Assembly: GCA_019429305.1 (NCBI GenBank)
Contig: JAHYIR010000017.1
Location: forward strand, 1 to 41,549
From: Candidatus Cloacimonadota bacterium
GTDB lineage: Bacteria; Cloacimonadota; Cloacimonadia; Cloacimonadales; JAJBBL01
DNA: 41,549 nt
Direction of reading: 5' to 3'
The stretch's first letter is position 1. Each line of letters begins with the position of its first letter. Below the pieces are notes generated by a model, which saw nothing but the letters and a program-made list of their open reading frames with translations, made no database searches and had not been told where the DNA came from. This document shows positions 6,703 to 16,502 of this stretch, piece by piece. Position numbers and translations under genes: made by a program.

Positions 6703-8259
6703 ACTCCCAAAGAGCTCGGATTTCATCTTGTCCATAAAAGGATTAACATATTCTGTATCCTTAAAAAAGACACCCTCTAAGCCTCTTCCGGTATGCTCAC
6801 TTCTTTTTATCTCGGCAAAAGCACCTTCAGATAATGCCTGCATCAAACCAATCTCCTTAACATGTGACAGAAATTCGCTTGCCTCATCTAAAACCCTGTT
6901 AGCTCGTTGATTGATAAAACCATTTTCTTGCAAGATAAATTCATCAGGAAAACTTTTTACGGCTTTAAAAATATACTGGGCATTTTCTATAGCTAAGCCC
7001 CTATCCGCCAGATGAGGAGTATGAATTGCTTCTGTCATCATACCTAAAAGTTGAACACCTTGCCCGGTTATTTGGGCAACCATATTAAACATACCATTCA
7101 TTAAATAGGTTTTAAAAATATTCCCGGAAGCAAATCTGGTGGGTGGCATATACTTAACCGGAGAATCGGGGAAAAGAGTTTTAGTTAAGAATGCATGTGC
7201 AATCTCGTAAAGAACTGAATTCTCAATCTCAGGATCTATTTCAAAAGCATGTCCTAATCCCATCTTTTCAGGTCTAAGTCCCGACATTAGAGCAAATTGT
7301 TCATTTATCAATTGAGATGCTGTTACAGTATATGCAGATTCAATTGCATCAGATGTAGTCAGATAGTTATCTTCTCCGGTCTGGATCTCTATCCCGGCAT
7401 AGGCATTGATCATTCTTGAGAAATATTGATCTAAGAATGTGCGTTTCATATTTATATCACGGAAAAGAATTCCATACATTGCGTCATTTAGCATAATATC
7501 AAGACGTTCTAAAGCTCCCATTGCGGCAATTTCAGGCATACAGAGACCCGATGCATAATTAGTAAGTGATATATATTTCTCTACTTCTTCACCTACTTCG
7601 TCAAGTGCCTGTCTCATGATCCGAAAGTTTTCCTGAGTAGCATAAGTTCCACCAAATCCGGTGGTTGTTGCTCCAAAAGGAACATAATCCAACAAAGACT
7701 GAGCTGTTGAACGAATTACAGCAATGATGTCTGCACCCTGCCTTACTGCTGCTTGTGCTTGCACTACATCTTCATAGATATTTCCAGTGGCTACTATCAC
7801 ATAGATCGCCGGTTGGTTTCTTGGTCCATATTTAATATATGCATCTTCCCGTATACATCGTTGATCCCTGATCTTTTTCAATGTTAGGGAACTAACTTTT
7901 TCCAATTCTTCCAAGATCTTATCTGTTGGTTGAGCAGGCAAAGATGTCAGATCCAATTCTCCAGCTGCTACTTTTTCGGCAATCGCCTTAGCACTTGTTC
8001 CCTCAACTAACATACCGTTAGTAAGCCAGTAAGCAACTCCACGCGATAGAACATCTCTTACTCGTAAATGCTCTACCAGAAGATTAGGTAAAGGTTCTCC
8101 AGTTGGTAGAGCACCATCAACTCCCATCAATCTGGCTACAGTGCGTTCAATAGTTACTGAGCTGTTCTTTTCAATAAGCTCCTGGAAGGATATTGCTATA
8201 TCCCTTGCATATCCTCTTGCTTTATCTACTCTTTTTTTGTCGATACTTAATCTGATCAA
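6682..8259 (-). CDS. kamD: D-lysine 5,6-aminomutase alpha subunit
   Basis: Large catalytic subunit that, with KamE, forms the adenosylcobalamin/PLP-dependent lysine 5,6-aminomutase. It is 525 residues against about 516 for the Clostridium protein. Conserved stretches seen include RLMGVDGALPTGEPLPNLLVEH, IYVIVATGNIYEDVVQAQAAV, and the barrel segment TTTGFGGTYATQENFRIM (each read in short pieces). The start is TTG at 8259, supported by a GGGGG ribosome-binding site 6 nt upstream and by family alignment at KKRVDKARGYARDIA. A sigma70-like promoter lies at 8308-8335. The C-terminus is set by a heptamer array. It is the first gene of the minus-strand block and is transcribed divergently from glycan cluster 1. 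Confidence 0.95.
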   Translation of the reverse strand: MIRLSIDKKRVDKARGYARDIAISFQELIEKNSSVTIERTVARLMGVDGALPTGEPLPNLLVEHLRVRDVLSRGVAYWLTNGMLVEGTSAKAIAEKVAAGELDLTSLPAQPTDKILEELEKVSSLTLKKIRDQRCIREDAYIKYGPRNQPAIYVIVATGNIYEDVVQAQAAVRQGADIIAVIRSTAQSLLDYVPFGATTTGFGGTYATQENFRIMRQALDEVGEEVEKYISLTNYASGLCMPEIAAMGALERLDIMLNDAMYGILFRDINMKRTFLDQYFSRMINAYAGIEIQTGEDNYLTTSDAIESAYTVTASQLINEQFALMSGLRPEKMGLGHAFEIDPEIENSVLYEIAHAFLTKTLFPDSPVKYMPPTRFASGNIFKTYLMNGMFNMVAQITGQGVQLLGMMTEAIHTPHLADRGLAIENAQYIFKAVKSFPDEFILQENGFINQRANRVLDEASEFLSHVKEIGLMQALSEGAFAEIKRSEHTGRGLEGVFFKDTEYVNPFMDKMKSELFGSNVEYIM

Positions 8260-8307
8260 TAAGTACCCCCATATAACATACTTTTTCTTCTTTTTACCAG
8301 TTAAAAC

Positions 8308-8335
8308 TAAATATTTATTTCAAGTTATCAGTCAA
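8308..8335 (-). promoter_or_regulatory. Probable promoter of kamDE
   Basis: On the minus strand, TTGACT (8335-8330), a 16-bp spacer and TATTTA (8313-8308), giving a transcription start near 8301 and a leader of about 40 nt before the TTG start. This resembles a sigma70-type promoter. No lysine riboswitch-like structure is evident in the short leader. Confidence 0.45.
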
Positions 8336-8479
8336 GAGTAAATAAAAGTAGCTCGAGTAGTTCAACAGCTTAACTACAACAAGAATAAAAAAGCATATTC
8401 ACAAAACGAGCCTGACTTTTCTTTTTTTTGTTAAAACAAGTATAGTGCAGGAAAGTAGTTAGCTGCTAAATCAGAACAA

Positions 8480-8508
8480 TTGACAAAGAAAAGGGGGTTT
8501 CTTAAACT
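8480..8508 (+). promoter_or_regulatory. Probable promoter of glycan cluster 1
   Basis: TTGACA (8480-8485), a 17-bp spacer and TAAACT (8503-8508). The -35 box is a perfect consensus. The start would be near 8515, about 25 nt before the first gene. Confidence 0.5.
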
Positions 8509-8539
8509 GACAAAAAAGACTAAGGGATGAATAGATCAT

Positions 8540-10258
8540 ATGATCGCAATAATGATAGACCGCAAACTAGAGAGATTTGACGACATTGTTAGATATACAT
8601 TTTGTTTTATCTTTGATACCCTTGGTATGCAATATAGGTTTATCAACAAGATTGGTGAATTAAAAAGAGACGAGATCATATTTTTTTATGGTCTGTTAGA
8701 ACCGACAAACGAAGAAAAAATGATTTTCACCTATAATAAAATCGTTTTCTTTATCAAGGCAGAAACAGACCTATTAACAACAGGAAGAATTGACAAAGAG
8801 GGATTGTTAGACCGACTACAAGAAATCAAACTACAGAAAGTTATACCGGTGCTGAGTGAAAAAGAATTTCAATATCCTTTAATCACTTATAAAGTGAACG
8901 AAATTTATTGGGGTCAGTTCAATTTTGATATCATCGGTAATGTCTTTTTTCATCTCTCAGGTTATGAGGAAACTTTTTCTACACAACGAGATATACATGG
9001 AAATATACCTGATACTGAATTACCTTTAATTGGATACAAAAACTTCCCTTATGTTAACGCTCTGCTTTGGATGATCGAAAGTTTTTTACGGGAAGCAATT
9101 ATAACTCAACCGGTTACCTTTTTAGTGAAAAAAGAATTTTGGCCAAACGGTGAAGAATATGCCTATGCTATTTCGCATAACATTGATTACCTTCAGAAAT
9201 GGAGCCTGCAGCGGCTATTCACCTCTTTTTTTACCGACATTAAGCTGCTTTTTATATTAAAATGGGGCACTTTCTTCCGTAACTTAAAAGAGAAGTTAAA
9301 CTACTTGATTACTAACTATGAAGTCTACTGGAATTTCGATGAGATCCGTGAAATATTAAAAGAACAGGCGATAAAAGCGACCTACTTTTTTGGAGTGAGT
9401 AATAAAAAACAAAGTCACTATGATATTGACTATTCCTTAAAAGACCCTGATCTCATAACAGAGATAAATCAAATACAACAAGATGGAGGGGAAATTGCAC
9501 TTTTAGCATCTTACGCCTCACATCAAAGCAAAGAAATTAGTAAACAGATTACCAGACTCTCCAACACAATCGGACATAAGGTTCAAGGTATCAGACATAA
9601 CCATTTTCAATATGATAATCTGGTTACTCCATTACTCCATAGTGACCTTGAAATTCTCTATGACTCGAGCAAAACATTAAATGAACAGACTGGATATAGA
9701 AATGGTATTGCCTTCCCATACAGAACATATCATCCTGATAAACCGATCAATCATTGGGAAATCCCTCTTACTTTCACCGATAACATCCTCCGGCTGAGTA
9801 AGTACGCCATTCTATCAAAAGAGAGGGCTCAAACGCTTATCAAGAATTTAGTGACAGGTATCCAAAAGACTAATGGTTTGCTTACTTTAAATTTTTCCAT
9901 CTCGAAAATCAATGACATCAAATACAGTTCTCAGCTTCTTGATTTCACTTTACGGCTGCTTTCTCAGTCACCTAGCTTCTCAGGTACTTTTAGCGAAATA
10001 GCAGAATGGTGGGAAGCCAGAGCAAAGGTAGAGGTTGAAGTTGGAGAAGAAGAGATTCATTTTTTCTGTCCAAAGCAACTTCCTAGTATAACAATAACTC
10101 TATGGGGTAACAGAACAATCAAGAAAATCAGCGGTGCAAAGGGGAAGATTAAGGGAAGATCAGTAACGTTGAAAGATGTTAAAGCTGGAGATAGCTTTAC
10201 CCTAATCGCCCCTAAAGATGATCAGATATATTTGGAGATCGATGAAGAAAGTTGCTGA
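8540..10258 (+). CDS. Polysaccharide-deacetylase-like protein with degenerate catalytic motif
   Basis: A 572-residue protein resembling the NodB-fold family with an N-terminal extension, which carries FHLSGYEETF near residue 137, found in surface-polysaccharide clusters. In that family the first motif is THDVD; here it is SHNIDY (residues 212-217), so the catalytic Asp is Asn214 while the second, metal-binding Asp216 remains. The second motif, normally containing a metal-binding His after a glycine, reads EIALLASYASH. A later RHNHF element resembles the family's RqHyLR. The C-terminal 70 residues look beta-rich. No signal peptide is seen. The ATG at 8540 has AAGGG about 13 nt upstream, so a start at the Met of residue 5 is also possible. 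It heads a glycan cluster. Activity is doubtful; it could be a carbohydrate-binding relic. Confidence 0.65.
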   Translation: MIAIMIDRKLERFDDIVRYTFCFIFDTLGMQYRFINKIGELKRDEIIFFYGLLEPTNEEKMIFTYNKIVFFIKAETDLLTTGRIDKEGLLDRLQEIKLQKVIPVLSEKEFQYPLITYKVNEIYWGQFNFDIIGNVFFHLSGYEETFSTQRDIHGNIPDTELPLIGYKNFPYVNALLWMIESFLREAIITQPVTFLVKKEFWPNGEEYAYAISHNIDYLQKWSLQRLFTSFFTDIKLLFILKWGTFFRNLKEKLNYLITNYEVYWNFDEIREILKEQAIKATYFFGVSNKKQSHYDIDYSLKDPDLITEINQIQQDGGEIALLASYASHQSKEISKQITRLSNTIGHKVQGIRHNHFQYDNLVTPLLHSDLEILYDSSKTLNEQTGYRNGIAFPYRTYHPDKPINHWEIPLTFTDNILRLSKYAILSKERAQTLIKNLVTGIQKTNGLLTLNFSISKINDIKYSSQLLDFTLRLLSQSPSFSGTFSEIAEWWEARAKVEVEVGEEEIHFFCPKQLPSITITLWGNRTIKKISGAKGKIKGRSVTLKDVKAGDSFTLIAPKDDQIYLEIDEESC

Positions 10259-10270
10259 TAACTTTCTTGA

Positions 10271-10299
10271 TTGAAATAGTTTTGTATGCTAAGTATACT
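10271..10299 (+). promoter_or_regulatory. Probable promoter before the first GT4 gene
   Basis: TTGAAA (10271-10276), a 17-bp spacer and TATACT (10294-10299), 44 bp before the ATG at 10343. It lies in the 84-bp gap after the deacetylase-like gene and would let the glycosyltransferases be transcribed separately. Confidence 0.5.
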
Positions 10300-10342
10300 T
10301 ATTCGACCCGTTAGACAAATCTACAATAATTAACCACAAAAG

Positions 10343-11707
10343 ATGAGAATTTTGCTGATTGCCTACTATTATCCACCTTTGGGTGGACCTGCTTCTATCC
10401 GGCTTGGCAAAATGGTAAAATATCTAAGACGATTTGGCTGGGAAATTGATGTTATTAGTGTTAAAGACATAATCTATCATTCTCTTGATTATGATTTAGA
10501 ACAAGAATGTCAATCTGATCAAATTATCAGAACCAAATCCTGGGAAATTCTCTCTCTTCTTTTTCTAATCAATAAATTCTTTTGTTCCTTTAAGAGATTG
10601 ATACCATTACATAACAGACAAAGAAAAGAGCTTAAACAAAGCTGGTCTCTCTATTTCTCCTTCTCTGACACTATCCGAAATTTCATAAAAAACCTGCTAA
10701 TCCCTGATGAAAAAATTGGTTGGTTCCCCTTTGCATATAATAAAGCTAAAAACCTACTCCTAACCAAGAGATATGATCTTATAATGACAAGTATTGGACC
10801 ATTCACAGCTGCTTTGATTGCTAATAAATTGAGTAATAAGTATAAAATACCTCTTGTTATTGACTATCGAGATCATTGGACACTTCATCCCTACAATAGA
10901 TATATTTCATCTCTTCATCGTCAAATATCACGTAAATGGGAAGAGAAAATTATCAGGCAAGCATCTCTGATAACTACTATTGGTAATGTTATGAAATCAG
11001 AACTGTTAAACAGCTTTCCCATTATAGAAGAGAAAAATATTGTTACTGTTCGTAATGGCTTTGATGAAGAGGATTTTAATTTCGGAGACCTCTCATTCAA
11101 TGATGTGAGAATTGAAAGTTTTTTCACCTCCTCACAAGATGATCTATATTTTACATATACTGGAAGTTTCTACCCTCCAATAACACCAAAGTATTTTCTG
11201 GAAGCTATGTCTGCCCTGAAAAAGAGAGGTGCATTACCAAACAATCTTAAAATTCGATTTATCGGTAATTATCATCAAGACATCTATTCTTTGTTATCAA
11301 ATGAAGAGTTATCATCTCATATTTCAATCATTCCCAGTATACCACATCGTGAGACAATAAAAGCGATGGTAAAGAGCGATGTTTTAATACTGATGCTCTC
11401 TAACAAAGAAGGGAAAGGGATATTAACCTCAAAAGTATTTGAATACTTACGAAGTGGAAAACCTATTTTGGCTATGATACCAGAGAATTCTGAAATAGCT
11501 AAAATAATTTTGAGAGACTCAAGACACTTCTTATGTCATCCAGAAGATGTTGAGCAGATTTCTCAAGCTATTTTAAAGGTATGTAAAGATGTTTCTCATA
11601 AGAGATCAACTTTTAGTAACGATAAGACAATAATTGAGTTTTCCAGAGAGAAACAGTATGAGAAATTAAGTCGAATTTTGTCAGAGCAAATTGCATCTCC
11701 AATTTGA
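10343..11707 (+). CDS. Glycosyltransferase family 4 (WcaI-like)
   Basis: GT-B fold sugar transferase of 454 residues. The N-terminal motif YYYPPLGGPASIRLGKMVKYL is typical of GT4 enzymes that act on lipid-linked oligosaccharides; a short VIDYRDHWTLHPYN follows near residue 175. The donor-binding C-terminal domain has TYTGSFYPPITPKYFLEAM and the region LTSKVFEYLRSGKPILAMIPE, in place of the more common EGxP..EAM, which fits the WcaI/WbuB-like subgroup. Cytoplasmic, no signal peptide. The sugar specificity cannot be read from sequence. The next gene starts 27 bp after its stop, so both are probably co-transcribed. Confidence 0.85.
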   Translation: MRILLIAYYYPPLGGPASIRLGKMVKYLRRFGWEIDVISVKDIIYHSLDYDLEQECQSDQIIRTKSWEILSLLFLINKFFCSFKRLIPLHNRQRKELKQSWSLYFSFSDTIRNFIKNLLIPDEKIGWFPFAYNKAKNLLLTKRYDLIMTSIGPFTAALIANKLSNKYKIPLVIDYRDHWTLHPYNRYISSLHRQISRKWEEKIIRQASLITTIGNVMKSELLNSFPIIEEKNIVTVRNGFDEEDFNFGDLSFNDVRIESFFTSSQDDLYFTYTGSFYPPITPKYFLEAMSALKKRGALPNNLKIRFIGNYHQDIYSLLSNEELSSHISIIPSIPHRETIKAMVKSDVLILMLSNKEGKGILTSKVFEYLRSGKPILAMIPENSEIAKIILRDSRHFLCHPEDVEQISQAILKVCKDVSHKRSTFSNDKTIIEFSREKQYEKLSRILSEQIASPI

Positions 11708-11734
11708 TTTAATTCTAATTAATTGAGAACTAAA

Positions 11735-12913
11735 ATGAAAATTAGATTACTCCATATCCAGCTATTACCCTTACTCTCAGGAGTACAGAAAATGATGTTA
11801 ATGCTTCTGGATTCTCTCGATAAGGAAAAGTATGAGATATATGTGATCTGTAAACCGGGAGGACCATTAACTGCTAGATTATTGGACTCAGGGTATCATT
11901 ATCTGCCAGTTAAATCACTGAGAAGAAATATTTCCCTTTGGGACCCAATAGCTCTTTTTCACATATATCTCCTCTGTCGCAAATATAGTTTTGATGTAGT
12001 GCATACCCATTCTTCTAAAACCGGATTTATTGGGAGAATTGCAGCCCGTTCAGCAGGTGTACCAAAGATCATTCATACAGTTCATGGATTCCCCTTTCAT
12101 ACTCATCAGCTTCCGGTAGCAAGATATTTCTATCTTTTGATGGAGATTTTTGTTAGCTTTTTCTGTAATTATCTGGTAATAGTAAACAATTATGAGCGAG
12201 TTTGGGCTTTGAAGAGCAAACTTTTCTCCCGCAAGAAAGTTCTGACAATTCACAATGGCATTGATCATTATTCTGAGATTCAACCACGGAAATATGGTAT
12301 AAAAGGTGTAAAGAAACCATCAAAAACCAATCCCGAATTAGTTGATTACTTTGTTTACGGTACAGTTGCTAGGTTTACTCGAGCCAAGAATATTGTAAAT
12401 CTTACCAGAGTAGCAATTTCTGTTTGTAGAGACAATCCACAGATCAAATTCGTCTTTATAGGTGATGGTGAACTTTGGGATAAGTGTTTTGATCTTGTAG
12501 CTTCTGCGGGTTTACATCGCCAAATACTAATGCCCGGCTGGCAGAATAATATTGATTATTGGTTAAAGAATATAGATGTATTTGTACTCTATTCCAATTG
12601 GGAAGGATTATCAATATCCATCTTAGAAGCAATGAGTTTGGGTATTCCTGTTATCGCTTCTGATATCAAGGGTAACAATGAACTCATCGATAATAGTAAC
12701 GGCATTTTAGTTCAACTTGACGATCATGTGCGTTTACGTAAAACTTTACTAGAAGTACCTCAACGCATAGATGATCTGAATCTATGGAGTCGAAATACTT
12801 TGACCAAATGTCAGTCAGAATTTGGATTGGATCGTTTCGTTAACTCATATGAAAAACTATATTTAAGTAAGATAGGATATAATATTCATGATATTTCTGA
12901 TCTTGTTTCATAA
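11735..12913 (+). CDS. Glycosyltransferase family 4
   Basis: GT-B enzyme, 392 residues from the ATG at 11735 (MKIRLLHIQ); a TTG 12 bp earlier is possible but the ATG has a GAGA site at good distance. The N-terminal domain shows the acceptor-side motif VVHTHSSKTGFIGRIAAR and HTVHGFPFH. The C-terminal donor-binding domain has YGTVARFTRAKN, FIGDGELW and the E-x7-E element NWEGLSISILEAMSLGIPVIAS. This pattern is shared with the GT4 at 35780, so the two genes are likely paralogues in different glycan clusters. It probably adds one sugar to an undecaprenyl-linked glycan; linkage unknown. Confidence 0.88.
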   Translation: MKIRLLHIQLLPLLSGVQKMMLMLLDSLDKEKYEIYVICKPGGPLTARLLDSGYHYLPVKSLRRNISLWDPIALFHIYLLCRKYSFDVVHTHSSKTGFIGRIAARSAGVPKIIHTVHGFPFHTHQLPVARYFYLLMEIFVSFFCNYLVIVNNYERVWALKSKLFSRKKVLTIHNGIDHYSEIQPRKYGIKGVKKPSKTNPELVDYFVYGTVARFTRAKNIVNLTRVAISVCRDNPQIKFVFIGDGELWDKCFDLVASAGLHRQILMPGWQNNIDYWLKNIDVFVLYSNWEGLSISILEAMSLGIPVIASDIKGNNELIDNSNGILVQLDDHVRLRKTLLEVPQRIDDLNLWSRNTLTKCQSEFGLDRFVNSYEKLYLSKIGYNIHDISDLVS

Positions 12914-12967
12914 GCAACTCATAGAAGTAGATTGTATCTTGTGGCAGATATTATAGGTAGTCATAAT

Positions 12968-14017
12968 ATGGAATTAACTCTCAACTCCTCAATCGGCTAT
13001 TTTGTCATATTATTCACTATATCTTTATTACTTGTTCCAATAAATATTAAACTAAGCAATAAATATAAGTTGTTAGATCAACCCACAGAACATAGTATTC
13101 ACAAGACAGTCAGACCCTTGTGCGGTGGTTTTTCAATCGCACTACCTATAATAGCGATATTATTTTATCATCATCTAATCATTCGTCCCGGAACCGATTT
13201 TCCTAATCTTCTTATGCTGATCATTGGTTCGATTGCTATTCTTATTGCCGGCTTTTTTGATGACAAATATCATCTTTCTGCTTGGTGGAAACTTCTATTT
13301 CAAATTATTATTGCTATCTTCATGTTCTGGAGTGGTTTCAGAATAACACTTTTGACTAACCCCTGGAATGATGCTCTATCTTTAGGGTTACTATCATTCC
13401 CTGCAACCGTTTTATGGTTTCTACTCCTGATTAATTCATTTAATCTGATTGATGGCATTGATGGTTTAGCTTCTGGAATTAGCGTGATAGTGTCTGCAGT
13501 ATTGATCTTGATTGGCTACAATTTCCATAATCCACTTCTCTTTTATCTATCACTTTTTCTGTTTGCGACTAATCTGGCATTTCTCTTTTATAATTTCCCT
13601 CCGGCAAAGATATTCTTGGGTGATACAGGAAGTCAATTCATCGGCTTCTATATCGCTGCTATAAGTATTGCCGGTAATGCGCAATATAAAGGAATTACTG
13701 CCATGACTTTACTTATTCCGATCCTTATATTATTCATCCCTTTAGCTGATACATTCTTGGCTATCCTGAGAAGAATCAAGTATAAAAAAGGCATTTTTAC
13801 AAGAGATCAACACCACCTACACCATAAAATGCTTAGATTGGGACTGGCACCGAGAACCATCAACTATATATGTTATTTTGTAACACTTCTTTTTGGATTG
13901 ATAGCTATCGGGTTCTCTTTCACCGATAAAAATCTGCTCTTTACTATCCTGATTTTTTTAGCAATAGTCTTTTTTGTAGTACTTTATTTAATAGTAAAAA
14001 AGGAGCTCTTGAAATGA
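12968..14017 (+). CDS. WecA/MraY-family undecaprenyl-phosphate sugar-1-phosphate transferase
   Basis: Polytopic membrane enzyme of about 349 residues that would transfer a HexNAc-1-phosphate from a UDP-sugar to undecaprenyl phosphate, starting a glycan chain. All family motifs are seen: FFDDKYHLS near residues 96-104 (Mg-binding Asp pair), NSFNLIDGIDGLASG at 156-170, FLGDTGSQFIGF, and the cytoplasmic histidine motif DQHHLHHKML. About ten hydrophobic segments can be counted. I chose the ATG at 12968 (MELTLNSS), preceded by AGG; a TTG start at 12932 would add 12 residues. The stop overlaps the next ATG by 4 bp, showing translational coupling. MraY is less likely because of the glycan context. 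This is the only initiating enzyme in the window. Confidence 0.9.
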   Translation: MELTLNSSIGYFVILFTISLLLVPINIKLSNKYKLLDQPTEHSIHKTVRPLCGGFSIALPIIAILFYHHLIIRPGTDFPNLLMLIIGSIAILIAGFFDDKYHLSAWWKLLFQIIIAIFMFWSGFRITLLTNPWNDALSLGLLSFPATVLWFLLLINSFNLIDGIDGLASGISVIVSAVLILIGYNFHNPLLFYLSLFLFATNLAFLFYNFPPAKIFLGDTGSQFIGFYIAAISIAGNAQYKGITAMTLLIPILILFIPLADTFLAILRRIKYKKGIFTRDQHHLHHKMLRLGLAPRTINYICYFVTLLFGLIAIGFSFTDKNLLFTILIFLAIVFFVVLYLIVKKELLK

Positions 14018-16449
14018 AAAGAATACTTATACTTTTCATGGCATTTTCTCTGGGTTCAAATATCTGGACTATGAGAAACTGGAAGTTTTACACCAATACT
14101 ACACATATCTATGATATGGTCGAAATAGATGATAAGTTTTACATAGGTACTTGGGGTGGATTAGAAATCTACGACCCTGTAACTAAAGAGTTCATTAGGG
14201 CTTATACAACAGTTGATGGATTACATGATATTGATATCAAATCCATCGTCAAATCGGAAAAAACTGGTACAATTCTCTTAGGAACCATAAAATCAGGTAT
14301 TAATAGATTGCGGGATGGGAATTTTTTGCTACCATTAAATGATGTTCTTGGTTTACCAGATAACAACATTAACGCAATTATCCATAGTGATTCTCTGATC
14401 TATGTAGCTACTAATCAAGGTCTTACGGTATTAAGAGAAGATGATGACTTCCCTTATCCATTACCGATCTATCACGTAGCCACTCATAATGGTTTATCTT
14501 CTAATCGAGTAAGCTCAATTGTTTTGACTGATAATGGATATTTTCTTTGTGGAACAGATAATGGTTTAAACTATGTGCATAAATCGAATATAACAGATTT
14601 GACCGCATGGCAACATTTTTATACTGGAAATTCACCGTTACCGGATAACATAATAAACTCTATCTCAAATAGCGACAGTGTGTTTGCTATAGCAACCAGA
14701 AATGGCTTAATTAGAATCAATGATATAAATGATCAAAATGAATGGACTATATTCGATACTAATACACATCCTGACGACATCGTAAGTGGTGAGATTTTAA
14801 CTGCATATATTGACAGTGATCATAATATCTGGTTTACTTATGGCATCTGGGATGAAAACATTCTGTATATTGAAAATCCCCCTTTTGATCCGGATTTTCC
14901 TCTACTAAATCCGGAGCTATACCCAATTATCAAGATATCTCCAGATGATGAGTTTACCATATGCCAAATCAATCAAGCAGGTATGAGCACTTCTGCTATA
15001 AAAGGTTTTAAAGAAATTAGAAATAGATTGTATGCTTTTACTTGGGGTTATGGTTTCTTTTATTTAGAGAACGATACATGGCATCAACAAGAGTCTAATT
15101 GCCTTGTTGCCGGTAATGTTACCGACATGGCAGTAGATAATAACAATAAACTATGGGTGACTAATGGCTATATTGGAGGGAACATCAACAGAAAGGGAAC
15201 TCGTGGTGTTTCTGGCTTTGATGGATACCATTGGACTAACTTTAGAGCTGAAACAAGTCCTTTAACTTTAAATAGAAAGTTTCGAGTGGGTATTGATATG
15301 AGAAACCGCAAATGGTTTGGTGGTTGGGGTGGTGGTATCTCTATATATGATGAAAATGATGCTGAATGGCATTACCTAACTCGTTCCAATGGTTTAGAGG
15401 TCAATGAGATTGGTGATATTATTAGCGATAAAGCCGGTAATGTATGGGTTTCCAATTATTCTGGTGGTATGTATATCTATGATATTGATGCTATTGAAAC
15501 TTCTGGGACTATTGCTCCCCTTACTTCATTTCAGCTATATTCACCTGATATACATGTATCAGATGTAATAAAAATTCATCATACCTCTGATAAAACCTTT
15601 TTCGGTAGCCGTTATTCTGGTATACGATACTGGGATGATAGCTCTTTCCCACAGAATCATCAACCGGGTGATGCATGGCGAATGCCACCTTTTTCACAAT
15701 TATCCAATACCTATATCTATGATATAGATTCCCGAGAGACCTTTTTCGGCGAAGAGGTCTGGATAGCAGCCGAGAGTGGTTTATTCATGTATGATACCAA
15801 CCTAAACCGTTGGTATCGCTATACGACGACAATAAAAAGAGAAGTCTGGGTGGGAACTTGGCAACGTGATATTCTCTATTTCGAAGACGAAGTGCGTCTT
15901 TTTGGAGCAGCACCAACATTCCCCACCGCTTTGTTGGTTGATCCCTTTAATAGAGTCTGGATAGGAACAGATGCTAATGGTCTGACTCTCTATGATCTCA
16001 ATATAAATCGTTTTACTGTTTATAATCAAGATAATGCTCCTCTACTCTCCAACAAAATCACAGCTCTCGCCTATGAACCATACTCAGGAAATCTCTTTAT
16101 CGGAACAGATGAAGGACTTGTTTCGGTCGAGATTGGTAGAATCTATAAAGATACTGATATTAAGTTATCATCTACAATAGCATATCCTAACCCCTTCAGA
16201 CCAGATATGGGAGAAACTTTGATCATTGCTAACCAAAACAATGATATCATGCCTGAAGGGAAAAACCAGTGCCGTATTTATGACATGAACGGTGATTTGA
16301 TCATAATTCTTGAGGAAGATCGCTTTTTTAAGTTTTCGTGGGATGGCAGAAACAGTGCCGGTAAACGCTGCAGTAGCGGGATTTATTTTTATGTCGTATC
16401 CTCTTCATCCGGAGATACGTCAAGAGGAACTATTGCCCTTATCAGATAG
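14014..16449 (+). CDS. Secreted beta-propeller protein with NPF/FlgD-like C-terminal domain
   Basis: An 811-residue exported protein. The first 19 residues (MKRILILFMAFSLGSNIWT) form a signal peptide. The body consists of repeated short motifs such as FYIGTWGGLEIYD, VATNQGLTVL, FCGTDNGLNYV, VWIGTDANGLTLYD and FIGTDEGL, typical of two-component-regulator-type propeller blades. The last about 90 residues read AYPNPFRPDMGET, then FSWDGRNSAGKRCSSGIYFYVV, a FlgD-type Ig-like module that in FCB bacteria often acts as a type IX-like sorting tail or terminal domain. Its start overlaps the WecA-like gene by 4 bp. The role is unknown; a surface protein made with the glycan is plausible. Confidence 0.85.
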   Translation: MKRILILFMAFSLGSNIWTMRNWKFYTNTTHIYDMVEIDDKFYIGTWGGLEIYDPVTKEFIRAYTTVDGLHDIDIKSIVKSEKTGTILLGTIKSGINRLRDGNFLLPLNDVLGLPDNNINAIIHSDSLIYVATNQGLTVLREDDDFPYPLPIYHVATHNGLSSNRVSSIVLTDNGYFLCGTDNGLNYVHKSNITDLTAWQHFYTGNSPLPDNIINSISNSDSVFAIATRNGLIRINDINDQNEWTIFDTNTHPDDIVSGEILTAYIDSDHNIWFTYGIWDENILYIENPPFDPDFPLLNPELYPIIKISPDDEFTICQINQAGMSTSAIKGFKEIRNRLYAFTWGYGFFYLENDTWHQQESNCLVAGNVTDMAVDNNNKLWVTNGYIGGNINRKGTRGVSGFDGYHWTNFRAETSPLTLNRKFRVGIDMRNRKWFGGWGGGISIYDENDAEWHYLTRSNGLEVNEIGDIISDKAGNVWVSNYSGGMYIYDIDAIETSGTIAPLTSFQLYSPDIHVSDVIKIHHTSDKTFFGSRYSGIRYWDDSSFPQNHQPGDAWRMPPFSQLSNTYIYDIDSRETFFGEEVWIAAESGLFMYDTNLNRWYRYTTTIKREVWVGTWQRDILYFEDEVRLFGAAPTFPTALLVDPFNRVWIGTDANGLTLYDLNINRFTVYNQDNAPLLSNKITALAYEPYSGNLFIGTDEGLVSVEIGRIYKDTDIKLSSTIAYPNPFRPDMGETLIIANQNNDIMPEGKNQCRIYDMNGDLIIILEEDRFFKFSWDGRNSAGKRCSSGIYFYVVSSSSGDTSRGTIALIR

Positions 16450-16502
16450 GGTTATTGTTTCAGGTTATTTGATTATTTATTAACTGATTTTTTTTAGGAT
16501 CG

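Noticed and set aside
8260-8307. Lysine riboswitch upstream of kamD
   Set aside because: The predicted leader is only about 40 nt, too short for the lysine aptamer, and its conserved cores are not seen.
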